NCBI RefSeq assembly: GCF_001307275.1 | Contig: NZ_CP012831.1 | Span: 4,208,501 to 4,272,500 of the forward strand | Length of the DNA stretch: 64,000 nt | Origin: Pseudomonas fluorescens | Lineage (GTDB): Bacteria; Pseudomonadota; Gammaproteobacteria; Pseudomonadales; Pseudomonadaceae | Reading direction: 5' to 3' | In this document: positions 45,169 through 56,159 of the stretch, in pieces | How positions within the stretch are numbered: position 1 is the first letter of the stretch | How the letters are laid out: the number at the start of each line of letters is the position of its first letter | Notes under the pieces: model-generated | Told to the model about the DNA's origin: nothing | Seen by the model: only the letters and a program-made list of their open reading frames with translations | Database searches by the model: none | Position numbers and translations under genes: made by a program

Positions 45169-46467
45169 ATGTCTTTTAACATCGGCCTTAGCGGTCTCTA
45201 TGCAGCCAACAAACAGCTGGACGTGACCGGCAACAACATCGCCAACGTGGCGACCACCGGTTTCAAATCGTCTCGTGCGGAATTCGAAGACGTCTACTCG
45301 GCCACCAAGCTGGGTTCGGGCAGCAAGACCGTCGGCAACGGCGTGCGCCTGGCCAACGTTTCCCAGCAGTTCGGCCAGGGTGACGTCAACAACACCGGCA
45401 ACGTGCTGGACATGGGCATCCAGGGCCAGGGCTTCTTTGTCCTGAGCAACGACGGCTCCCTGAGCTATACCCGTGCCGGTACGTTCAAGACCGACAAGGA
45501 AGGCTACGTCACCAACAGTGATGGTACGTCACGCCTGCAAGGCTACGGCGTGGACGCCAACGGCAAGATCCTCAACGGTATCCTGACTGACCTGCGCATT
45601 GACACCTCTAACCTGCCGCCACAAGCCACCAGCCTGGTTTCGTCGACGATCAACCTGAACTCGACAGCGACAGCGATCACCGCGGCGTTCAATCCGACCG
45701 ACACGGCCACGTACACCAAGCAGTTCACTACCCCGATCTACGACACCCAGGGCAACCAGCATTCCATGGACCAGTACATGGTCAAGACTGCCGGCAACAC
45801 CTGGAATGTCTACACCTTGATCGATGGCCGTAACCTGAACGGCAGCTTGCCGACCACGACCGGTGCGACTGCGCCGATCCCTTCGACCATGAACTTCGAT
45901 TCGAACGGCAAGTTGACCACGGTCACCACTCCGCCAGCGACGGTCAATAGTGATCTGGTACTGACCGGTTGGGTTCCCGGCACCGTGACCAACGGCGTAT
46001 GGGCCGCCAACGGCGCCGCGAGTGCACCAACCATCACGATTTCCATGGGCAATACCTCCCAATTCAACGCCGACACCGCACGGTCGATCCCGACCCAGAA
46101 CGGTTACGCCACCGGCCAGATCACCAACCTGACCATCGATGGCAGCGGTGTGATGCTGGCCAACTTCAGCAACAACCAGACCAAGCCGATCGGCCAGATC
46201 GCGCTCGCCAGCTTCACCAACGAGCAAGGCCTGCAGCCAGTGGGCGGCACCAGTTGGAAAGAAACCTTCGCCTCGGGTATCCCGGGCTACGACGCTCCCA
46301 CCACTGGCACCCTGGGTTCGATCGTCTCCAACTCCCTGGAAGAGTCCAACGTCAACCTGACCAACGAACTGGTCGAGCTGATCAAGGCCCAGAGCAACTA
46401 CCAGGCGAACGCCAAGACCATCTCCACCCAGAGCACCATCATGCAGACCATCATTCAGATGGCTTGA
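45169..46467 (+). CDS. flgE: Flagellar hook protein FlgE
   Basis: A 432-residue hook protein. The N-terminal MSFNIGLSGLYAANKQLDVTG and NNIANVATTGFK form the rod/hook signature; the C-terminus has LEESNVNLTNELVELIKAQ and SNYQANAKTI. The middle domains D1/D2 are variable and threonine-rich (STATAITAAFNPTDTATYTK). An AAGGAG precedes the ATG. A terminator follows, and flgF does not come next; the following gene is the convergent nrdA. Confidence 0.96.
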   Translation: MSFNIGLSGLYAANKQLDVTGNNIANVATTGFKSSRAEFEDVYSATKLGSGSKTVGNGVRLANVSQQFGQGDVNNTGNVLDMGIQGQGFFVLSNDGSLSYTRAGTFKTDKEGYVTNSDGTSRLQGYGVDANGKILNGILTDLRIDTSNLPPQATSLVSSTINLNSTATAITAAFNPTDTATYTKQFTTPIYDTQGNQHSMDQYMVKTAGNTWNVYTLIDGRNLNGSLPTTTGATAPIPSTMNFDSNGKLTTVTTPPATVNSDLVLTGWVPGTVTNGVWAANGAASAPTITISMGNTSQFNADTARSIPTQNGYATGQITNLTIDGSGVMLANFSNNQTKPIGQIALASFTNEQGLQPVGGTSWKETFASGIPGYDAPTTGTLGSIVSNSLEESNVNLTNELVELIKAQSNYQANAKTISTQSTIMQTIIQMA

Positions 46468-46497
46468 TATCGAGGGTTGCTTGAAGGCTGCACAAGG

Positions 46498-46523
46498 AGC
46501 CCCTCGCAAGAGGGGCTTTTTTG
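46498..46523 (+). terminator. Intrinsic terminator after flgE
   Basis: AGCCCCTC-GCAA-GAGGGGCT followed by TTTTT. Confidence 0.9.
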
Positions 46524-46556
46524 TGGGCGCAGGTTTTGTTGTGCCGGGTCCGGCCT

Positions 46557-46629
46557 CATCGCGAGCAAGCTCGCTCCCACAGTGGCCTGTAAGTGCGGCT
46601 CAAAGGTGGGAGTGAGCTTGCTCGCGATG
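46557..46629. repeat. REP inverted pair, outward polarity
   Basis: CATCGCGAGCAAGCTCGCTC first and GTGGGAGTGAGCTTGCTCGC second, i.e. the opposite order to the pair at 6033. One base differs (GAGTGAGC). Confidence 0.85.
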
Positions 46630-46663
46630 GGGCCAGGCCAGGCGCCACTTTTCTCCACACAAA

Positions 46664-46705
46664 AGAAAACCCCCGATAAACCAGCGGTCTATCGGGGGCT
46701 TCTTT
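46664..46705 (-). terminator. Intrinsic terminator after nrdA
   Basis: On the minus strand GCCCCCGATAGACC and GGTTTATCGGGGG form a long stem, followed by TTTTCTTTT. Confidence 0.8.
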
Positions 46706-46738
46706 CAGCGGGCGCCTTTACGCGCCCACCCGCTCAGC

Positions 46739-49630
<2,892 letters not shown>

Positions 49631-50012
49631 GGGTGTCTCCACGTTCTCTATGTTTGTTTGGGCACCATCACGGTGCCCACCGTTCCGTCCTGAAGCACTA
49701 CAACCGACTGGCGCCGGGCATAACAACTTCGGGACAGTAGGAAGCAGGCGTTTAATGCCGCTTCCATCCGAAGTTCTCAGGTTGCGAGCGAGGCTCGAAA
49801 CCGGGTTGTCGGGGTGGCAGCAATTGACTGCAACACCCGTACCGTTTCGGTCGTTTTCGACCTTGAAACAGCTGCCATCCGCAGGGGCGGTCTGGGCTTG
49901 GGGAAATGCGATGTTTCAGTTGGACAGAAGCAAGAAAAGCGCTTGAATTCTCTGCCCGACTTGTGTTTGGTTTTTGGCCTGAAACCCTACATGTAGGGTT
50001 TTTTACGCGGCG
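49631..50012 (-). other. Long nrdA leader
   Basis: If the promoter at 50019-50047 is used, the transcript has a leader of about 380 bases. It holds a hairpin GGGCACC-N5-GGTGCCC at 49661-49679 close to the ribosome-binding site. I recognise no known riboswitch and no gene. Confidence 0.45.
49984..49999. promoter_or_regulatory. NrdR box 1 (candidate)
   Basis: ACCCTACATGTAGGGT is a perfect 16-bp palindrome that fits the NrdR consensus at 12 of 16 positions. Confidence 0.6.
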
Positions 50013-50014
50013 GG

Positions 50015-50030
50015 CTACAAGATAATGCGT
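50015..50030. promoter_or_regulatory. NrdR box 2 (candidate)
   Basis: CTACAAGATAATGCGT fits the NrdR consensus at 12 of 16 positions; its centre is exactly 31 bases from box 1, the spacing known for paired NrdR sites. It overlaps the -10 of the nrdA promoter. Confidence 0.6.
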
Positions 50031-50047
50031 TTTTGGGGGGTATGCAA
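50019..50047 (-). promoter_or_regulatory. Promoter of nrdA
   Basis: On the minus strand TTGCAT, a 17-base spacer and TATCTT. NrdR box 2 covers the -10 and a DnaA box lies directly upstream of the -35. Confidence 0.6.
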
Positions 50048-50056
50048 CGTACTACC

Positions 50057-50065
50057 TGTGGATAA
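50057..50065. promoter_or_regulatory. DnaA box upstream of nrdA
   Basis: TGTGGATAA is the exact complement of the 9-base DnaA consensus TTATCCACA. DnaA control of nrdAB is established in E. coli; its use here is inferred. Confidence 0.65.
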
Positions 50066-50231
50066 GCCTGTGCGTAATTTGTGTGCGAAACGTGGAACTG
50101 CTCTGTAGGCCGCGACCTAGCTGGAGTGGACCTTTTTTCACCGGTTTCGACGATCCGAAAACAGCCTGAAGATTTTTGCGGGCGCGGACGTTACCACATA
50201 AAACCTGCTTCGACCGAACGCATTTGTCCGC

Positions 50232-50260
50232 TTGTTTTCTGTGCAGGCGGCGTTTATACA
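50232..50260 (+). promoter_or_regulatory. Candidate promoter of the RstA/RstB-like operon
   Basis: TTGTTT and TATACA are 17 bases apart. It would give a leader of about 230 bases that includes the REP pair at 50332. The rest of the region 50066-50493 shows no gene. Confidence 0.4.
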
Positions 50261-50331
50261 ATCGGCCTGTGCGTGGGTGTGTTTATCCTCCTTTAACATG
50301 ACAAAAAGACGGGGGAGGCGCAGGACCCAAC

Positions 50332-50422
50332 CTGTGGGAGCGAGCTTGCTCGCGATAGGGTCGGAGCAGCAGCATGGAGGCTGACAGACACACCGCCTTC
50401 GCGAGCAAGCTCGCTCCCACAG
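50332..50422. repeat. REP inverted pair (REPIN)
   Basis: CTGTGGGAGCGAGCTTGCTC and the inverted GAGCAAGCTCGCTCCCACAG; the right half has CTTCGCGAG instead of TATCGCGAG. Confidence 0.88.
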
Positions 50423-50493
50423 GGTTCGTGCCTTGTCAGTGAGATTGGCGACACGCCTCTCCTTATTTAGCTAATCAGCCAAAAGGTCCCCCA

Positions 50494-51216
50494 GTGGAAC
50501 AAGAAGCCTGGCAGGTATTGATCGTCGAGGATGACCAGCGTCTGGCCGAGCTGACCCGGGAATACCTCGAAAGCAACGGGTTGCGTGTCGCCATCGAAGG
50601 CGACGGTGCGGTGGCGGCGGCGCGGATCATTGCCGAGCAGCCGGACTTGGTGGTCCTCGACCTGATGCTGCCCGGCGAAGACGGCCTGAGCATCTGCCGC
50701 AAGGTGCGCGAGCACTATGACGGGCCGATCCTGATGCTCACCGCCCGCACCGACGACACCGATCAGATCCAGGGCCTGGACCTGGGCGCCGATGATTACG
50801 TCTGCAAGCCGGTTCGCCCGCGTCTGCTATTGGCGCGGATCCAGGCCCTGCTGCGACGCAGCGAGCCGGAGCCGAGCGTGGCGCAGAAGCAGCGGCGCCT
50901 GCAATTCGGCCCGCTGGTGGTCGACGACGCCCTGCGCGAAGCCTGGTTGCAGGGCAACGGTATCGAGCTGACCAGCGCCGAATTCGACCTGCTGTGGCTG
51001 CTGGTATCCAATGCCGGGCGCATCTTGTCCCGGGAAGAAATCTTCACCGCCCTGCGCGGCATCGGCTATGACGGCCAGGACCGCTCCATCGATGTGCGTA
51101 TTTCGCGCATCCGGCCCAAGATCGGCGACGACCCGGACCATCCCCGGCTGATCAAGACCATCCGCAGCAAAGGCTACCTGTTCGTTCCCGAAGCTTGCGC
51201 AGACTTGGCACCGTGA
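50494..51216 (+). CDS. OmpR-family response regulator, RstA-like
   Basis: A 240-residue regulator with a GTG start (AAAGG upstream). The receiver (about 8-120) has the acceptor D56 in VVLDLMLPGEDG, T/S in MLTAR and the lysine in YVCKPVRP. The winged-helix DNA-binding domain (about 135-235) ends with RSKGYLFVPEA. The sensor kinase gene overlaps its stop by 4 bases. The position beside nrdA corresponds to PA1157-PA1158 of P. aeruginosa, so synteny is conserved. Signal and targets are unknown. Confidence 0.9.
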   Translation: MEQEAWQVLIVEDDQRLAELTREYLESNGLRVAIEGDGAVAAARIIAEQPDLVVLDLMLPGEDGLSICRKVREHYDGPILMLTARTDDTDQIQGLDLGADDYVCKPVRPRLLLARIQALLRRSEPEPSVAQKQRRLQFGPLVVDDALREAWLQGNGIELTSAEFDLLWLLVSNAGRILSREEIFTALRGIGYDGQDRSIDVRISRIRPKIGDDPDHPRLIKTIRSKGYLFVPEACADLAP

Positions 51217-52823
51217 ATTCGATCTTCCTGCGTATTTATGGCGGCATGTGCGCGGCGCTGGTGCTGGTGGCGGTCCTCGGCGTACTGGCCCTGCACCTGC
51301 TCAACCAGACTCGCGGCGAGCAATACCGCGAGCGCCTGGCCCACGGTACGTTTTCGTTGATGGCCGACAACCTGCGGCCAATGGACGACACCGAGCGCCG
51401 TCGGGCATTGGCCGTGTGGGAGCGTCTGCTGGGCATTCCCCTGGCCTTGCAGACGTTCTCCCAGACCGACCTGGACCTCGGCCAGCGCACTCGCGTGTTG
51501 CGCGGCCAGGCGTTGGTCGAGCAGACCGGGCCCCATGCGGCAAAAGTCTATCGGCTGGTCAATGACACCGAGCAATTGATGTTGGTCGGGGAAGTCCAGC
51601 AGATCAGCGAGCAACTGGCCCGCGCGACCATTTACCTGTTGGCCGACGAACTGGTGCGTTACCCCGTGGCCGAGCAACCCAAGCGGCTGGCGCAACTGGA
51701 GCAGGAAAAAGGGTTTGGTTTCGACCTGCGACTGATGACCGCCGAGCAGGCCGACATGGACGAAGACCAGCGCCGTCGCGTGTCCGAGGGCGATACGGTG
51801 ATGGCGCTGGGCAAGGGTGGCGATTCGATCCGGGTCTTCGCCGGCATGGTTGGCACACCGTGGGTCCTGGAGATCGGCCCGCTGTACCAGATGAACCCTT
51901 ACCCGCCGCAATGGCTGGTGCTGATCGCGGCGCTGGGGTTGAGCCTGATCGGGTTGATCGTCTATCTGTTGGTGCGTCAGCTGGAGCGGCGCTTGCGTGG
52001 CTTGGAGTCGGCCGCCACCCAGATCGCCCAGGGCAGCCTGGAAACCCGGGTGCCGGCCCGAGGCGCCGACTCGGTCGGGCGATTGGCGGCGGCGTTCAAT
52101 GGCATGGCCGAGCACTTGCAGCAACTGTTGGCGATCCAGCGCGAGCTGGTGCGGGCGGTGTCCCACGAATTGCGCACCCCGGTGGCGCGCCTGCGGTTTG
52201 GCCTGGAAATGCTCGGCAGCGCCACCACACCCCAGGCCCGGGATAAATACCTGGCGGGCATGGACCACGACATCGAAGACCTGGATCGGCTGGTGGACGA
52301 AATGCTCACCTACGCGAGGCTGGAGCAGGGTTCGCCGGCGTTGAATTTTCAGCGGGTGGATCTGGATGCGCTGGTTAATCAGGTGATCGATGAGCTGGGG
52401 CCGTTGCGGGCCGGGATCACGGTCGAGCGCGGTCTATGCCTGTCGGCCGCCGATTGCGACGGCGCCTGGGTCGAGGCCGAGCCACGCTTTCTGCATCGGG
52501 CCTTGCAGAATCTGGTGGGCAATGCCATGCGCCACGCCCATTCCAAAGTCACCGTCAGCTACCAGGTGGGCCAGTTGCGCTGTCGGGTGGACGTGGAAGA
52601 TGACGGGCCTGGCGTGCCGGAAGCGGCGTGGGAGCGGATTTTCAAACCCTTCCTGCGCCTGGACGACAGCCGCGCCCGCGCTTCAGGCGGTCATGGGCTG
52701 GGGCTGTCGATCGTGCGGCGGATCATCCATTGGCATGACGGTCGGGCGTTGATCGGCAAGAGCAAAAGCCTGGGTGGGGCGTGCTTCAGCTTGAGTTGGC
52801 CCAGGCATCAGGACAGGTCTTGA
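51213..52823 (+). CDS. Sensor histidine kinase, RstB-like
   Basis: A 536-residue kinase. The GTG at 51213 overlaps the regulator stop (GTGA), which sets the start. It has two membrane helices (about 4-26 and about 235-257) with a periplasmic domain of about 210 residues between them, then HAMP (about 258-305), H318 in AVSHELRTPVARL, and the ATPase domain with N (NLVGNAMRHA), G1 (VEDDGPGVP) and G2 (GHGLGLSIV) boxes. The pair with the regulator upstream is clear; the ligand is not. Confidence 0.9.
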   Translation: MNSIFLRIYGGMCAALVLVAVLGVLALHLLNQTRGEQYRERLAHGTFSLMADNLRPMDDTERRRALAVWERLLGIPLALQTFSQTDLDLGQRTRVLRGQALVEQTGPHAAKVYRLVNDTEQLMLVGEVQQISEQLARATIYLLADELVRYPVAEQPKRLAQLEQEKGFGFDLRLMTAEQADMDEDQRRRVSEGDTVMALGKGGDSIRVFAGMVGTPWVLEIGPLYQMNPYPPQWLVLIAALGLSLIGLIVYLLVRQLERRLRGLESAATQIAQGSLETRVPARGADSVGRLAAAFNGMAEHLQQLLAIQRELVRAVSHELRTPVARLRFGLEMLGSATTPQARDKYLAGMDHDIEDLDRLVDEMLTYARLEQGSPALNFQRVDLDALVNQVIDELGPLRAGITVERGLCLSAADCDGAWVEAEPRFLHRALQNLVGNAMRHAHSKVTVSYQVGQLRCRVDVEDDGPGVPEAAWERIFKPFLRLDDSRARASGGHGLGLSIVRRIIHWHDGRALIGKSKSLGGACFSLSWPRHQDRS

Positions 52824-52844
52824 GAGATGGTGCTTGTGCCGACC

Positions 52845-52912
52845 TCATCGCGAGCAAGCTCGCTCCCACAGGGCATGCGTCCAACCTGTGGGAGCGAGCT
52901 TGCTCGCGATGA
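52845..52912. repeat. REP inverted pair, outward polarity
   Basis: CATCGCGAGCAAGCTCGCTC followed after a short spacer by GAGCGAGCTTGCTCGCGATG. Confidence 0.88.
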
Positions 52913-52935
52913 GGCCCTCCCAGACACCAAAAACC

Positions 52936-53670
52936 TCAGGCCCTGATCCCCACCAGGCTCAACAACTGCCCATCCCTCACCCCAAACTGCGCCTGCAGTT
53001 CACTGCCATGGCGCCATTCGGTCGACAGGTCCGTCAGCAAGCGCAGCCGCACCTGTCCGTCGTGTGTCCAGTCCAGCACCTCGGCATGCTCGAAATAAAA
53101 ACGCTGCCTGACGATGGGATACAGCGCCTTGAACAAGCTTTCCTTCACGGAAAAGGTCAGGGTCACCAGCAAGGCCTGGTCATCGCGCGTGAGCCGGGTC
53201 ATGCGCTGCAACTCTGGCGAGGTGAGGATTTCACCGGCCAGGCGCTCGGCGCGCTCGGGGTCGAGCAGGTTTTCCACGTCCATGCCCAAGCCTTGCCAGT
53301 GGTCTTTTTTCGCGACGATGGCCGCTGCCCGGCCCGTGCTGTGGGTGATCGAGCCGCTGATATGAGCTGGCCACACCGGGGCGCGGTCTTCGCCGATGGC
53401 CGGCACGCAGGCCAGGCCATCGAGCTGCTGCAACGCCGCCCGGGCGCAGATTCGCCCGGCCAGGAATTCTGCCTGACGCTTGGCCACCGAGCGCTGGATG
53501 CTCGCCGGTGGTTCGATGGCGCTGTCGGGAAAGTCGGTGCCAGCCAACAGCAACGGGTCGAAGCAGGTGCTCAGCAGCACCGTACCGGGCAGGGCGTCGG
53601 GCAATAGCCAGTGTTCATCCAGAGGCGAGCAACAGGCGGGCAGGGTGGGGAGTGTCTTCATGCCCGGCAT
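52936..53670 (-). CDS. pcpS: 4'-phosphopantetheinyl transferase (EntD/PcpS type)
   Basis: A 244-residue Sfp-superfamily enzyme. Family motifs are APVWPAHISGSITHS, GMDVEN (metal-binding aspartate and glutamate) and the FSVKESLFKALYP signature. It transfers the phosphopantetheine arm of CoA to acyl or peptidyl carrier proteins. In Pseudomonas the single enzyme PcpS serves both fatty-acid and siderophore synthesis, so it may be essential. The ATG at 53661 (MKTLPTLPACC) is an alternative start; no clear ribosome-binding site decides. Confidence 0.88.
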   Translation of the reverse strand: MPGMKTLPTLPACCSPLDEHWLLPDALPGTVLLSTCFDPLLLAGTDFPDSAIEPPASIQRSVAKRQAEFLAGRICARAALQQLDGLACVPAIGEDRAPVWPAHISGSITHSTGRAAAIVAKKDHWQGLGMDVENLLDPERAERLAGEILTSPELQRMTRLTRDDQALLVTLTFSVKESLFKALYPIVRQRFYFEHAEVLDWTHDGQVRLRLLTDLSTEWRHGSELQAQFGVRDGQLLSLVGIRA

Positions 53671-53733
53671 TTTGCCGGGTTGGCGGGAGGCTGGGTAGTG
53701 GGACGCGCTTGATGGATGGACGGGAGAGGTCTT

Positions 53734-53831
53734 TGGTGGCGAGGGAGCTTGCTCCCGCTCGATTGCGCAGCAATCGCAAAAAAGCCGAGGCCGCTGCGCA
53801 GCCCAGCGGGAGCAAGCTCCCTCGCCACAAA
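53734..53831. repeat. Inverted REP pair, GGCGAGGGAGCTTGCTCCCG family
   Basis: GTGGCGAGGGAGCTTGCTCC and GGAGCAAGCTCCCTCGCCAC face each other; a second copy is at 63303. This family has core GGAGCTTGCTCC, different from the main REP. Confidence 0.88.
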
Positions 53832-53840
53832 GGTTATGCG

Positions 53841-54632
53841 TCAGTCAAAGATTTTCTTGAAGAACTTCTGCATGTCCGCCCACGACTTCTCGTCGGCTTC
53901 CTTGTTGTAGCCAATGTCCGGCCCGCCATGTTCGCCGTGGCTCAAGCGGTCGGCGTCAGGGTTGCTGAAGCCGTGCTTGGCGCCTTCGAGGCTGACGAAT
54001 TTATAGTCGGCGCCGGCCTTATCCATTTCGCTCTTGAACGCGGTGACGTTGTCCTGGGTGACCATGCTGTCCAGCGCGCCGTGCTCCACCAGTACCTTGG
54101 CCTTGACGCTGCCCGGCGTGGCCGGGGTGTTGGTCACCAGCGCACCGTGGAAGCTCACCACGCCGGCCAGCGGTACACCCTGGCGCGCCGCATCCAGCAC
54201 CACCTTGCCGCCGAAGCAGTAGCCGATGGCGGCGAGTTTGTCCGGATCGGTCTGGGGCTGTTTCTTCAGCAGGTCGAGACCGGCCTGGAAGCGGGCGCTG
54301 GCGGCTTTGCCGTCCTTGAGTGCCGCCTGCATGAAGGCCAGGGCGTCCTTGGGGTGCTCGGTGTTCTTGCCATCGCCGTACATGTCGATGGCCAGGGCGC
54401 TGTAGCCCAGGCCCGCGAGGTCACGGGCGCGGCGCTTGGCGTAATCGTTCAGCCCCCACCATTCGTGCACCACCACCACACCCGGGCGCGGACCTTTGAC
54501 GGCGTCGTCATAAGCGTAGTAACCGATCAGCTGGGTGCCATCGGCACTGGTGTAGGGGATCTCCTGGGTCTGGATGGCGGCGTGGCTCACGCCGCTCATG
54601 GCCAGAAGTACAACAGCAAGCAGCCTGCGCAT
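53841..54632 (-). CDS. Dienelactone hydrolase family protein, exported
   Basis: A 263-residue alpha/beta hydrolase. The start at 54632 is preceded by AAGGAG and gives a signal peptide (MRRLLAVVLLAMSGVSHAA, cleaved about residue 19). The catalytic triad of the dienelactone hydrolase family is visible: cysteine in GYCFGGKV, aspartate in HGALDSMV and histidine in GAKHGFSNP. VVVVHEWWGLNDY is the family oxyanion region. The natural substrate is unknown; periplasmic location is inferred from the signal peptide. It also lies near pcpS in P. aeruginosa. Confidence 0.88.
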   Translation of the reverse strand: MRRLLAVVLLAMSGVSHAAIQTQEIPYTSADGTQLIGYYAYDDAVKGPRPGVVVVHEWWGLNDYAKRRARDLAGLGYSALAIDMYGDGKNTEHPKDALAFMQAALKDGKAASARFQAGLDLLKKQPQTDPDKLAAIGYCFGGKVVLDAARQGVPLAGVVSFHGALVTNTPATPGSVKAKVLVEHGALDSMVTQDNVTAFKSEMDKAGADYKFVSLEGAKHGFSNPDADRLSHGEHGGPDIGYNKEADEKSWADMQKFFKKIFD

Positions 54633-54676
54633 GACGGATCTCCTTATGAAAGTGGTCCGCACAGATTAGCCGATTC

Positions 54677-54714
54677 ATTCAGCGCAGGTTCAGAGAACGT
54701 TCAAGGGGTGTTCA
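54677..54714 (+). promoter_or_regulatory. PhoP box array of oprH-phoP-phoQ
   Basis: GTTCA occurs at 54688, 54699 and 54710, exactly 11 bases apart, and a weaker ATTCA is at 54677. This is the periodicity of PhoP direct repeats (two half sites, 5-base gap). A -10-like TTAACG follows about 10 bases later. Confidence 0.75.
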
Positions 54715-54776
54715 GGGAGCGCTGGTTAACGTGACAGCGACTTCACACACCACCCATGCTTCAAAGGAGCTCGACC

Positions 54777-55376
54777 ATGACTCAGATGAAAAAACTGTTG
54801 CTGGCTTTCACCGTGCTGGGCGCCAGCGCCTTGGCCCACGCCGATGACAACTTCGCCAGCCTGACCCTCGGCCAGACCAGCGACAAGGTCAAGAAATCCG
54901 ACGCCCTGGATGCCAACCTGAACCATCCGAACGCCGACGGCATCATCGGCAAGGACACCACGTATGGCCTGCGCCTGGGCAAGCAGAACGACCAGGGCCG
55001 CTACTACGTCACCTACGACAACGTCTCGGGCACCCACAACGGCATCAAGCTGCGCCAGGAAAACCTGCTGGGCAGCTACGATGTGTTCCTTCCGGTCACC
55101 AGCAGCACCAAACTGTTCGGTGGCGGCACGGCGGGCCTGACCAAGCTGACCCAGGATTCGCCCGGCTTCAGCCGCGACAGCGACATCGGCTACGCGGTAG
55201 GCCTGCAGGGCGGCGTGCTGCAACAAATTTCGCAGAACACCTCGGTTGAACTGGGTTACCGTTACCTGCGCAGCAACGCCAGTACCGAGATGAGCCCGCA
55301 CGGTGGTGACAAGGTCGGTTCGCTGGACCTGACCAGCAGTGCCCAGACCTACCTGTCCGCCAACTACACGTTCTAA
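54777..55376 (+). CDS. oprH: Outer-membrane protein OprH
   Basis: A 199-residue beta-barrel protein; AAAGGAG lies 8 bases before the ATG. The signal peptide (MKKLLLAFTVLGASALAHA) is followed by DDNFASLTLGQTSDKVKKS. GRYYVTYDNVSG, LLGSYDVFLP, GYRYLRSNASTEMSPHGG and the terminal LSANYTF match, from memory, P. aeruginosa OprH. OprH binds LPS and stabilises the outer membrane at low Mg2+. It is the first gene of the oprH-phoP-phoQ operon, with phoP 105 bases downstream. Confidence 0.92.
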   Translation: MTQMKKLLLAFTVLGASALAHADDNFASLTLGQTSDKVKKSDALDANLNHPNADGIIGKDTTYGLRLGKQNDQGRYYVTYDNVSGTHNGIKLRQENLLGSYDVFLPVTSSTKLFGGGTAGLTKLTQDSPGFSRDSDIGYAVGLQGGVLQQISQNTSVELGYRYLRSNASTEMSPHGGDKVGSLDLTSSAQTYLSANYTF

Positions 55377-55481
55377 GCGGGCCAGGGTGGGTGTATCCAG
55401 CCGGATCGGTCGAAGACGATCCGGCGCCTTTCGTTGAGGTGCGCCGCGCGCGATTGTTTGATTTGCCTGGGGAGAGGCTCC

Positions 55482-56159
55482 ATGAAATTACTGGTCGTCG
55501 AAGACGAAGCGCTGTTGCGTCATCACCTGCAGACCCGTCTCACCGACAGCGGCCATGTGGTGCAGGCTGTGGCCAATGCCGAAGAGGCCTTGTACCAGGT
55601 CCGGGAATTCAACCACGACCTGGCGGTGATCGACCTCGGCCTGCCGGGTATCAGCGGGCTGGAGCTGATCCGCCGGCTGCGCTCACAGGACAAGACGTTT
55701 CCGATCCTGATCCTGACCGCCCGCGGCAACTGGCAGGACAAGGTCGAAGGCCTGGCCGCCGGTGCCGACGACTACGTGGTCAAGCCGTTTCAGTTCGAAG
55801 AGCTGGAGGCCCGGTTGAACGCCTTGTTGCGTCGCTCCAGCGGCTTCACCCAATCGACCATCGTCGCCGGGCCGTTGCTGCTGGACCTCAACCGCAAGCA
55901 GGCGTCCCTCGGCGAGGAGCCACTGGCGTTGACGGCCTACGAATACCGCATCCTCGAATACCTGATGCGCCATCACCAGCAGGTGGTGGCCAAGGACCGC
56001 TTGATGGAGCAGCTTTACCCCGATGATGACGAGCGCGATCCCAATGTCATCGAAGTGCTGGTAGGGCGCCTGCGCCGCAAACTGGAGGCCCCGGCCGGCT
56101 TCAAGCCCATCGACACCGTGCGCGGCCTGGGTTACCTGTTCAACGAGCGCTGCCAGTGA
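55482..56159 (+). CDS. phoP: Response regulator PhoP
   Basis: A 225-residue OmpR-family regulator; the ATG at 55482 follows GGAGAGG, and an upstream ATG at 55434 adds 16 non-family residues. The receiver domain has the acceptor D51 in AVIDLGLPGISG, TA in LTARGNW and K in VVKPFQ. The DNA-binding domain ends in TVRGLGYLF. Responds to low Mg2+ and cationic peptides through PhoQ and activates its own operon via the PhoP boxes upstream of oprH. It overlaps phoQ by 4 bases. Confidence 0.95.
   Translation: MKLLVVEDEALLRHHLQTRLTDSGHVVQAVANAEEALYQVREFNHDLAVIDLGLPGISGLELIRRLRSQDKTFPILILTARGNWQDKVEGLAAGADDYVVKPFQFEELEARLNALLRRSSGFTQSTIVAGPLLLDLNRKQASLGEEPLALTAYEYRILEYLMRHHQQVVAKDRLMEQLYPDDDERDPNVIEVLVGRLRRKLEAPAGFKPIDTVRGLGYLFNERCQ

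Noticed and set aside
50081..50296. Possible small gene upstream of the RstA-like regulator
   Set aside because: Short frames on both strands lack a ribosome-binding site and family features.
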